The notes under the pieces were generated by a model, which was not told the DNA's origin, searched no databases, and worked only from the letters and a program-made list of their open reading frames with translations. 64,000 nt of DNA from Tiliqua scincoides (Eukaryota > Chordata > Lepidosauria > Squamata > Scincidae), in the NCBI RefSeq assembly GCF_035046505.1, contig NC_089822.1:109075307-109139306 (forward strand), read 5' to 3'. The translations under genes and the position numbers were made by a program. Position 1 is the first letter of the stretch. Each line of letters starts with the position of its first letter. Of the stretch, positions 24,190 through 34,600 are shown piece after piece.

Positions 24190-24355
24190 TTCAACATGTA
24201 TGAAGCCGCTTTATGCAGAATCAGACCACTGCCCATTGAATCTAGCTCAGTGTTGTCTACACACTGACTGGCAGCATCCCTTCAGGATTTCAAACATTTC
24301 AGGTTGGGGTCCTTCGCAGCCCAACTGGAGATGCCAATGATTGATCACAGGACCG
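24190..24355 (-). repeat. SINE-like repeat, partial
   Basis: AGAATCAGACCACTGCCCAT, GAATCTAGCTCAGTGTTGTC and GACTGGCAGC match the family at 9095-9290; its tRNA-like end is missing or diverged. Confidence 0.55.
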
Positions 24356-24359
24356 TCTA

Positions 24360-24801
24360 CCTTTACTGAAGCCAGGTTGGTGGCAACAACAGGTAGGGCC
24401 ATAGTGGCACCAATATTATGGAACTCCCTCCTAATCAAATTGAAAACTATGCCCCCATTTAGCAGCTTCCAGCAGCTGCTAAAAGCCTTTTTTGGCTGGC
24501 CTTCCCACCTTAGTTTTGGTTCCTCTTTCTGATTGCATACTGCTTGGTTTTCTATTATTGGGCTTCATTTATTTGAGGTGGTTATGGAACCTGTTGTCGC
24601 TTTTTTAGGCGCTTGATTTATTGATTGCCACTGCTGCATTTTATGAAATTTTTTTCATTTTTTTCATGGTTTTGTATGTTAGCTACTGCTTTTTACCTTT
24701 TTTGGATTGTGCTGCATGATTTTTCAAGATGCAAACCATCTCGGGTGCCCCAGTATTGGGGAAGGAAGGGCAAGGTATACATCTTTAAATAAATACAGTA
24801 T
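24360..24801 (+). mobile_element. L2-like LINE, 3' end
   Basis: Encodes APILWNSLLIKLKTMPPF then FQQLLKAFF, the end of an L2/CR1-group ORF2, followed by a T-rich 3' UTR and a tail GGCAAGGTATACATCTTTAA before ATAAATA. Diverged. Confidence 0.55.
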
Positions 24802-25488
24802 TTGTTGTACCACAGAGTGATTGTCTTGATATTCAATGGCCAAGAACAAGGAATGAAGTTGAGAGACATCAGGAATACGCAGGTGATAGGAAGGGGAAGG
24901 GGTATACTATGGGAACAGAGAAAGTACAGCTCTGGTTCCTGAATGAGGTCAAAAGACTTCAGTGTCTTCAACTCTCGCTGGCTCAAATTTTGTCTTCCTT
25001 AACCACTGAAAAACTCTTTGAAAAGTGTGCATAGGAACATGTCAGGTCTGTGCCTACAACTGGCTAGTCACATGAAGCGAACACCAATGGCTCTGGAGTA
25101 AGAGTTTTCTATGTAACTGCAAATGGTTAGAAAACCAGACAGGCAAGAGAACCTGAATTCCATTCCCTGTGATTATGGAGCTAAAGCAAGGGAGCTGGTA
25201 TGTGTAGGATTTTCAAATGGCGATCACAGGCCCAATGATCTTTTAAAGAATCACCCCTCATTGTGCCTCATCCTGCCTCCTGTTCCCACAGAAAGGTCAG
25301 GCAGGAAAACAAACACACCCTTAGGAGGGGGAAAGTCCACAAAATCTGTTTCAAAAGGTTCACCAGATCCTGGCAGTCCAGCATTACCTAACCAACAGAA
25401 AACACACAGGATATGTTTATGACATGCATTTGTGATCACACTATAGAAGAGCAGTTCAAGGTCTTTATAAAATGCCTCGCTTTTATTA
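24802..25488. other. No recognised gene or repeat
   Basis: Nothing supportable seen. Confidence 0.4.
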
Positions 25489-25578
25489 AGGCTTCAATCC
25501 TATCCACACCTTCCTGGGAGTAAGCTCTATTGACTATAATGGGACTTACTTCTGAATAGACATGCATAGGATTGGGCT
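25489..25578. mobile_element. Short palindromic MITE
   Basis: AGGCTTCAATCCTATCCACA to GCATAGGATTGGGCTC; same 90-base family as 8043 and 8615. Confidence 0.75.
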
Positions 25579-26924
25579 CTAAATTAAGCATTATGAATGG
25601 TTTCAGGTTGAGTGAAATTCCATCTGGGGGTGGAGGAGGAAGAAAGGATTCTTTAACCCACTTCTTAGTCATTTGCTACACAAAATCACCCCCCTCAAAT
25701 TTGTTCTTCTCCCTCCTTGATGAATAGTTTTCTCTTCTACATCAGACACTTCCAAGTAATACTTCTAACGACTTCTAAACACCAATGTCAATGACAATAA
25801 AATATCATCAGCAAATAATCCAACTGTATATTCAAGTCTTGTTTGATTCTAGATGTGGTGAAACCTTGGATTCCCACCCACCCCTTTTGCCTATTTTTTC
25901 ACCTTTCTGAGTTCTCTTGCTTTGGGTGATGACAGCAAGAATGATCTTTTCCCAGTTCATTCCCAGTGTACCCAGTTAGAACGGGGAGCAGGGAGGTAGG
26001 TGCTGGTTGCTGTTATGTGCTGCACTCACCTTGCCTCCTAGCTATCCTTGAATCAGTCACAAGGCAAGTATTTCTGAGTTTAGCAGGCAAGGCTCCCTGT
26101 GCAGGAAGGAAGGTGACAGCACTGCTTCTGATCTTACTTCAGTACCTTACAGAAAAAGATAAACTTTTCTTCACCAGGGAACATCTGCTTACTCCTTTGA
26201 AACACAAATCAGGCCAGGAGATGCGCCCTCTGGTGTTAGAGAGGGGAACTAAACAGTCAAAGCAAAAAGAAATAGGGATTTTAGAAGAGTTTTGTTTTTT
26301 TTAAATGGCTATGCAATGCAATGGCAGGACAGGACCCTGCATTTTTGGTTTTGTCTTCTCAAAGGGCTGAAATGAATATATATTTATTTATACATTTGTG
26401 TGCCTCATTGTCACTCAAGTGAGTTCACATAAAAATTAAAAAAACAGGAACTATGTATCATAACTTGAACAACAAATGCATTAGAAGAGCAAAAACTGAG
26501 CTGCAAAAGTAGCAGGCAAATGCATCACCCAAACTCAATCTGTCCTGGACATCCCCTGGAAAAAAATATCTTAGCTGCCCCCTCAGAGACTGCAACCAAG
26601 GAGTAATACAAACTTCCAGGGGATACATGGCCACCCTTTGCACCTCAGCTGGGGGGGGGGGCACAGAGAGCAAGACTTCCATAGATGGGTTGGTTAAGAT
26701 TGTCAATCCTCCTTGATTGACCTGGAGTCTCTGGAAATCAGCATCTCGCTGTAAGTGACCACTAAAAGCAATCCCATAGATTGTAACAGGAATGTCCAAC
26801 ATTACATCATGTTAGAAAAAAGTCTCCAGAAATGGTTCAGTCAGAGTTTAGCAGCCTGAGGGTAGGTTCAGTTAGCAAGTAGAGGTCCTGAAGACACCCA
26901 GGTCACACACTAGTTTTCACTGAG
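25579..26924. other. No gene; unnamed dispersed repeat at 26715-26830
   Basis: 26715-26830 (GACCTGGAGTCTCTGG...AACATTACATCATGTTAGAA) resembles 10500-10610. A poly-G run lies at 26650-26659. Nothing else recognised. Confidence 0.4.
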
Positions 26925-27067
26925 GCAGCCACAATGCAGCCCCGAGGTAAAGAAGCAAACATTCCATTATCTTGAGAATGCCTCTGTGATCCCTTCCCCC
27001 AGGGTGCAGCACATGCTCCATTGGCATGGCTGCATCAGTGCTGGAAAGTTGGATAGGACTGAGCCCT
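26925..27067. mobile_element. Partial palindromic MITE
   Basis: The right end GGAAAGTTGGATAGGACTGA then GCCCT and the body CAGCACATGC/GGCTGCATCAGTGCTGG match the family at 46388 and 49690; the left end is missing. Confidence 0.6.
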
Positions 27068-27984
27068 TAAATCCTTAGATTGTCTCATGGATTGGCTTGT
27101 GGGATACCATGAACTAAATAGCCTAAGGGGAGTATTGCTACATGTTGAGAAAGTTTGGATGTGTACGTTATGTTACTGAGAGGTAATCAATGAGAATATA
27201 TGTGCCTGGCAGCCACGTTCTGGACCAGTTGTTTTCTGGACACTTTTCAAGGGAAGCTTCATGTATAATATTTGAATAATAGTTGAAAAGCGGTATATAA
27301 ATACTGTTAATAATAAAATTAATAATAATAATATGTTCCATTAATCAAATTACCATTAATCAAATTACAATTGTACAATTGTATCTTTCTTTTGCAACTA
27401 AAGTATCACCTTGTCTGATAAAAGGCAGCCTTTGTCACATCTGCCACCTGAAAGTTCAGGAGGAAGGCTAGGTCCCAGGGTATCTGATCTCTGGAATCTG
27501 ATTCCATACCTGTCAGAAAAATTATGTTTTGTGAATTAGCACACATACGTCAATGAAAAAAAAAAAGGCTTGAGAAACACTTCCAAGACCCTGCCTCTCT
27601 CTGTGCATGTGTGTCTTCACCTCTTGTGTGATGTCGCTTTCGGCTTCCAGGAGACTTTTCCGGGTTCTGCAGCTTTGTTTCTAGGGCAACTGTCTGTAGT
27701 ACGAATCGTCCGTCCCTCTTCCTCTGCTGGCTCTGAGAAACAGAGCCACGTAATCCAGAATAGTTTTTCAGCAATTTTCAACTGCTGTGCTCTAAATTCC
27801 CGTGGCACATCTGAGGACTTGTGAAGCACACCAATGCCACGGCACATCTGTTGAAAATCACTGATCTAACAGGGGCCTGTGACAGTTACTCCAAAATGTT
27901 CATGCACCTGTAGCAGCAGAACATGTCTGAAGAGCACTCACTCATTTCAGCACTTCTGGAGTACAGCCTGATATGCTACAAAAA
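27068..27984. other. No gene; SINE tail trace
   Basis: 27288-27332 has AAAGCGGTATATAAATACTG followed by AATAATAAT runs, the tail of a squamate SINE or LINE. A possible hAT end GTTGAAAATCACTGATCT lies at 27850. The rest is unrecognised. Confidence 0.4.
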
Positions 27985-28254
27985 CCTACAGAATTTATTT
28001 GGCCAGAATCCATGGCAGAATAAACCAAACCAAAACAAAAAGACTCCATGCAGCACCACAAGCAAACAACAGTTCTCTAACACATGTGCAAGGTAGAGGT
28101 AGGCTGCCTCTGATTGCCAGATGCAGGGGAGGGCACCAGGACACAGGTTGTGTCTTGTTGTCTTGTGTGCTCCCTGAGGCATCTGGTGGGCCACAGGAAA
28201 CTGGACTAGATAGGCCTTTGGCCTGATCCAGTGGGGCTCTTCTTATGTTCTTAC
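27985..28254 (+). mobile_element. Chimeric CR1 copy, inverted relative to 20352-20690
   Basis: 27989-28090 matches the spacer of the copy at 20510-20626 (TTTGGCCAGAATCCAT, CAAGCAAACAACAGTTCTC). From about 28090 it becomes the CR1 3' tail (CTGATTGCCAGATGCAGGGG ... GGGGCTCTTCTTATGTTCTT). Ends 330 bases upstream of the PGLYRP2 start codon. Confidence 0.75.
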
Positions 28255-28583
28255 CCTTTCTAAATTCTGGCAAAGCCATTGCCTTTAGATAGTCACACAA
28301 GTAAACGGGTAAAAGTGCCCTGCCCATTTGCTGACCAGCAGGCTATCCAGACTGGTTTCCCCATCCAGCATGATGTGAGGCACATTCTGGGGATGTTGCC
28401 CTTCCCCATTGGGATCGGGCTGCCCTTCCCCATTGGCCTCCAGGCAAGGAGGGACAGAGGCCCAGCCCCCCTGTCATTGATTGTTTTTCTTCCTCTCTCT
28501 AGTTCTTCCTCCCTCATTGCAGTGCAAGTGCCAGCTGGCTCTGTATCTTGATGACCAAAGTTGCTATTTATCCTGCAGACAAG
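28255..28583 (+). promoter_or_regulatory. Upstream flank of PGLYRP2 (probable promoter/5' UTR)
   Basis: This 330-base stretch lies between a CR1 tail and the first coding exon. It is moderately GC-rich, contains a 13-base direct repeat (TTCCCCATTGGxx around 28401-28436), and a pyrimidine tract at about 28485-28515. I see no convincing TATA box. Assignment as promoter is by position only. Confidence 0.35.
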
Positions 28584-28653
28584 ATGTTCCTGATACGGCT
28601 GGGACTTCTGCCTGTGCTCCTTTGTGTCTCTGCAGAGACAGAGGCTGGTGCAG
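28584..28653 (+). CDS. PGLYRP2: PGLYRP2 coding exon 1 (signal peptide)
   Basis: Encodes 23 residues plus one base: Met-Phe-Leu-Ile-Arg, then a Leu-rich core ending near CVSA. The exon ends in G before GTAAGA at 28654. A possible acceptor (TCCTGCAG, ending 28578) lies just upstream, so an upstream non-coding exon is possible. Confidence 0.85.
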
Positions 28654-31600
28654 GTAAGACCTATCCTGATTTCCTGGAACCATTTGAGCTTCAAGGACTC
28701 TGCCATCCCTGTGACTAGACCTATTTTCACCAAGCCTTTTGGGTGCTACACAGCAGAGTTTAAGAGGAACAAGGGCAGAAAAGACCAGGGCAGATTAATG
28801 CCATGGCATCTGGTTCCAGAACTGTCATAAAATGTGTCAGTCTCCACAGTACTTTGCATGATGGATAGGGAAGAGGTCAAACTGGTGACAGTCTTTCTTT
28901 TTCATTCTTGTTCTTCTCTAAAGGCAAGTCCAAATAGGCCTAATTTGGGGGATCAAATTAGGTGTCCTGTTTTATTGCCTCTTACATTCCTAGATAGAGA
29001 TGCAGGCTGCTTTAGCCTGCACCAGCGCCTACAGTGTAACTGACAGGGACTAGGGCAAGGCCAGCATGATCAGGGCAGCCTTCAGGGCTAGTTCTCCACT
29101 CTCGAGACAGGGCTGAATATCACCCCTCTAGTGTTCCTGGGGGATGTCACCACTTCAAATGGCTGGTGTGCTGAATAGGCTGGTTCAGATATTTGGGGTA
29201 GGGGGGGACCATGTTATTGGTAGTCCTTGAATTTTAGAGGACTGCTTTGAATCAGCTTCCCCACACCATTGCTTCTGACTTATTTCATCACAGGTTACAG
29301 CTGCAGAGGTGATGGACAGGAGGATAGTTGGGTTGGATATTTCCAACTGTCAATAGCCATATTATTCGCACCAAGATTTCAAAAAATGAGGAACTGTGCC
29401 TTGAAACAATAAACTGCAAAGGAGGCAAAAAATCTAACCTAGTTCATGATCTGGGCCTTTGGTTTCATCTCATCAATGTCAATGAAACCACAGGAGAAGT
29501 CTGAAACCAAGTGATGTGACTTAACTTGTTTGTGGATCTCAACCTCAGTCTATAAATAGGCAAGTGGGAGAAAATTATCCTCTTCGTGTCTTGTCATTTG
29601 AAATGCGCACAACTGCTGTGTTAAAAAAAAAAGACAAGAAAATATGACTAACCATTTCTTTGGAACAAAGCTTTCTTTTGTAATTTCTTCCAAACTTCCT
29701 GAACTTTTTCACTTTCTGGCAACTGAAGTCTTACAGATGAACTTATGGTTGAAACCAAGCAAGGAAATCCAGTTTTTAAATATTAATTTCAAAGAGGGCA
29801 TGTTTAGGCAGAAATGTTCATTTTCAAGAACTGGCTAGTCTCTTATAGAGAAAAAAAATTAAGGGGTGAAGCCTCACTGCACAGGCTTGAGCATCATTCT
29901 TCTGAGGTGGAGTTCATCAGGAATGAACTCCATGCCCAACCCAATTCAAACAGAAGAGAGCTTTGCAACAGCAGGGTACATTTCTTTCTGTGCCATAATC
30001 CCCTACATTGGCAGCCTCAATTTCCTGAAAGCATAAGGATAAAGCTGAACCCATTCCGGATGAAACTTCTACATGAACATGTCAGGGAGCCAGATTTGGG
30101 AGACTTCTGCTCCTTCTCTTTCTTTACAAATCCAGGGAACAGGAAGAGCAGTAAGCACTTCCTGCCAATTTGCCAGCTGAGGTCACTGCCTCAGTTGGCC
30201 TGATGTACAGTCCTATCATCCCCCCCCCCCAAATCTGGCTTTGGAAGAGGAAGTGTGGAGGAAAGGAGTCTTTACTGCTTTAGTCTAGCCCTCTTCTCTC
30301 CTTCACACTTCCTCTTCCACTCTACTTTCCTCTTTTTATTGAATCTAGGGAGCAGGAGGAGGAGTGGCAGCAGCTGGCGTTGCCACATCAGGGATGGCAT
30401 TTGACATGGCAAGGCCCCAGAAGAGGTGATATCTGGCACACTACCTCAAGTGTTCAGAGATCTTGGGCCTCATGCCCAATATGCTGGATTCCAGAGGTCA
30501 TGGCCTGTGCAGTATGAATGAACTTAATGCTTTGCCTGTTACATTCCATTGGTGACTTGCTGACTCTAACTTTTGCTCATTACATTGTGCTCTTTCCAGA
30601 TGACTTGAAATTCCACATCAGTGCTGTGATTGGGATTCTGGAAGACTTAGAATCCCACTTGAGCGAGACCTCAAACTGCACCAGGGCAGATCTCTTCTGG
30701 GAACTGAGCTGCCCTGAACATGAGTTTTGCCAGCACTTCCATGGCCCAGTGACTTCAGGGCTCTCAGGTTTGCCTGCTCAAAGTGAGAAGCAGAGGACTT
30801 TCCTCAAACATCTTGTGAACCACACAGTGGATGATTCCTTGGTTGAGCACGGAGTGCTGCTGACACCTGATGGGACCACAGTGTCACTTAGCCCTGTTCT
30901 GGCTGGAATAGCAGCAGGACTCCGAAGGAGGCATGAAGCAGCTTTGCTTGCCACACCTTTGCTCAGTGGTCATTCAAACAGGACTAAGGCAGACCCTCTC
31001 CTTGCATCACTTGCCAGGAACCTTGGCATGGCCTTTCTCCTCTTTCGCACTAAGCAGAGCCATTTGGCCCTGGGACCAAATGGCTGCTGGGATAGCATCT
31101 CTGCACCCCAGACATTCACCTTGATGGGCTCTCCCTCACACCTTCCTGATGCTTTTATCAATGGCGCAATGGATGGCCTCATTCTGAGCACTTACCTGAC
31201 AGAGAGCACTGACCCACCATCCAAAATCAGCACTCTCCTGAGCGATTACTATGGTGGAGAGGGTCTGCAAGGGGATAGTCAACGCCGAAGTAATTTCCGT
31301 AGAAAGAACTTTGCAGACCTGGTGAATGAAGACACATTAAGGGAGCAAGTAGAGAGCTCCCTCCACCAGCTCTGGAGGGTGAATGAAACAGGCTCCCTTT
31401 TCGAAGACATTGGGAGTCAGGAACTGACATCTCTTGCAAACCAGGCTGTCGATGATTTCATGGCACTGTATGTTGGTACGTGTCACATGTCGGTTGGGAA
31501 ATTATTTGTCCTTCTGGGACCATTTGATTGATTGTGCTTTCTAAGGGCTGACTAATCTGCTCTGCCTTTACTTTTGCCAAGTCATTGCTATGGTTCTGCA

Positions 31601-34600
31601 TTGCTTTGCTATTAATTAGTCCAAGTGGGCTCATTTTTTTCTTTAGAAGCATAGCCCACCAAAGGGCTTAGGTTAGGGGCAGCAACAATTAATAGATAGC
31701 CGTCCAAGTCAAACAAGGCACAGGGGAATTAGTGAATGAGGAAGGACAAGGCAGAGAGGCAGAAGTGCAATTAACAGATCAGTAACAGCTGATACAACTA
31801 ATCACCCACTCCACTATACTCTCTAGCTCTGTAACCACCCTTAAATACAATTCCAGCGCATTCCCATTCCCCTGCATCAAGGGTTCCTAAAGTGTGTGTT
31901 GCAATGTCTTAAGGCAGAGGTTCCCAAAGTGCGCATTGCTATGTCTTGGGGCAGTGGTTCTTAAATTTTTTAGCACTGGGACCCATTTTTTAGAATGAGA
32001 ATCTGTTGGGACCCCCCCTCCCCCGTGAGGTCATTAACCTGGAAGTGAGGTCATGGCTGGAAGTGACATCATCAGGAAGGAAAAATTTTAACACACCCAT
32101 ATGACAAAGTCAAATCAAATCAATTAAGGAAGGAAGGAAGGAAGGAAGGAAATTAAAAGTTTACATTAAGTATAAGGCTGCAATCCTAACCTCACTTTCC
32201 TGGGAGTAAGTCCCATTGAACACAATAGGACTTACTTCTGAGGAGACCTGGTTAGGATTGTGCCCTAAGTTTAAAAATTTATGTAAAATAAAGAAGAACC
32301 CTCCCAAGCATTTGCTGATCTGTTTTTTAAAATTCCTCATACATCCCAAGGCTGCAATTCTATCTGCACTTAGGTGGTAGTAAGCCCCACTGATTATCAT
32401 TGTTAAAAGCATATTCACAGTAGCTTGTTAAAAGCACAAATCTGGAACATTTCTTCAAATGTAGTCGCATACCATGATGGCATCAAGTCTAATATATTAA
32501 AAATAAAATACAGGTGTGCTCCATTCTGGAAGCCTGCCCCCCATGGTTGAATGAAACCATGGATAACCGGGGACACCCCCACCCTCTGGAGGTGAGGGAA
32601 GCTGGACTCCTCTCACCTCCAGAGGCTTTCTGAGGTCCACGGAGGCCGTGTGTGACCACCCAATGCTGCTATGGGCCTCAGAATGGCTAAAAAGGCCAAA
32701 AAATTGTGACTTCTAGTTCTATGATAAAACTCGAAGACACTTTTTAAGACCTCCAAATGCCTTATAAGGCATTAAAAACTTCATTTCTGGTTATACTATA
32801 AAACCGAATGTTTTTTTTTGCTTTTTTGGCCATTCTGAGGCTCACAGCGGCCTTAGGTGATAGCGTGCAGCTTCTGTGGGTCTCAGAAGACCATCTGGAG
32901 GTGAGGAGAGCCCAGTTCCCCTTGCCTCCAGAGGGGGCATGTGGGAAAGGGTGCGCAGGGGGCCCATGGACCCAATCTGAAACCACAGATACAGGATCTG
33001 TAGATACGGGGCCCTCTTGTACACAGTGAAATGAATGAAGACCCACCTGAAATTGGCTCACCATCACCTAGTGTGTCCTGACCCACAGCTTAAGAAACAC
33101 TGCCTTAGGGGATCATGGCATGCTCGCGGGATGAAGCAGCGTGTCCCTTCCTACCTGTTCTCCTGGGTGCTGCCATCTTGGATCTCATGAAATCTCATAA
33201 GATTTGGGTACCACCATCGTGAACATCGCTAGATTTCGTGAGATCCAAGATGGTGGTACCTAGCTGAGCCAGGAAGGATGCCAGGGTGCTGTGACCCAGG
33301 TAAGTTTGGGAACCACTGCCCTACACTTTTGGTCAAACCAGCTCTTCAATCCCCACCCTAATTTCAATTCCAGTTCCATCATAAGGGTGATTCTCCCTCT
33401 TCCCAGACCTTGCCAGACTGATGAATCTTTTTCAGAAGTTTCTACCTGCCTCCAAATCCTGTCTTAAGTCTTGTTACCACCTGGCTGCCCCACCTTACCA
33501 TGTTTCTGCCCTGGTCTAGATCCCACTTTGCCTCCTACCTGGGTTTGATTCCACCCTGCCCATTTCCTTCCTATCCCTTGACCTTCCTATCCCATAACCT
33601 AGGCTTGCACGTCAAATTCAGTTATCCAGAGATACCACAAAGAGATTTGGTGGGGCCAAGCATTTCTGGGTAGAGGGCAGCCAAGTTCATATGGGACATT
33701 GGCAAGCATTTTCTCAGATCTTCTCATGCACTGTTTGTGCCACAAGAGGATGTTTTTTCATGCAGGACAGAATATCAGAGAGATACCTCCACTCTCACCA
33801 ATGTACTTTTTTTTGTTTATGTTTAGGAACATCAACTAATGCCTCATGAACATGCCTCTTGTATGCCTATCTCCATACAAGAGCGTGGTTCAGGATGAAA
33901 TCACATAGTGGTTCTAACCATATGGAGAGCCAGTCATCTGTGGTTTCTCCTGCAACACGTCAGCAATTACGCTGTGTGAAATGTCTCTCCTCAGTGCCTT
34001 GACTGCACTTTGTCCCTGTTCCTCAACACTTGTGTTTTCATTCCTTCCGCCAGTGTGTCCTGCAATCATCCCCCGGTGCATGTGGAGGGCCCGACCCTAC
34101 AGAGGAACACCAGTCCAACTGAAGCTGCCCGTAGGATTTGTATACATCCACCATACCTTCTCCCCTGGAAGACCATGCCTGACTTTCCCAGTTTGCGCTG
34201 CCAACATGCGCTCCATGCAGCGATTCCACCAGGATGACCGTGGCTGGGATGACATTGGCTACAGGTGAGCAGGGCCCTGATGTACTGCATAGCATGAAGT
34301 CAGGTAGAAAGTGGGATACCGTAAAGTGGGTGGGATGCAGCTGGGGTGGAGTTGTAGTTGGATGTCCATCCCATCTATCACATCACAATCCTGGCTAAAG
34401 CGAAACAAATGAAACCTAGTTCATACTGAGGTAGTAAACCTGTGTTTGGCTGTGCTACTTTGGACAGCAGGTGGAGATCTGCATGCATGAAAAATAGAAA
34501 ATGAGCTGCTTAAGCTAGGCTGGAACTCTCTTCCCTCTCTATATCTGGTTTTCTGTATATGGGGATAGTTTTGTCTGGAGGTTGATCATTCCGTCATGTG

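Larger units (their letters stand above)
31952..33102. mobile_element. hAT-like MITE, second layer of the stack
   Basis: CAGTGGTTCTTAAATTTTTT to CAGCTTAAGAAACACTG. Flanks TCTTGGGG (31944-31951) and CCTTAGGG (33103-33110) match at six of eight. Related to the 3231 and 8736 elements (AGGTCATTAACCTGGAAGTG, GAAATTGGCTCA). Confidence 0.7.
31880..33318. mobile_element. Outer hAT-like element of a nested stack
   Basis: CAGAGGTTCCCAAAGTGCGC at 31915 faces AGTTTGGGAACCACTG ending at 33318. Its first about 37 bases are duplicated just upstream (31880-31914). Contains the elements at 31952, 32174 and 32511. Confidence 0.55.
31476..34053 (+). other. PGLYRP2 intron 2
   Basis: 2,578 bases, GT..AG, more than half made of nested DNA transposons (31880-33318; listed separately). 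Confidence 0.85.

Noticed and set aside
28551-28583. Upstream in-frame ATG for PGLYRP2
   Set aside because: Weak context (T at -3), and it would place 11 polar residues before the signal peptide. The ATG at 28584 is better.
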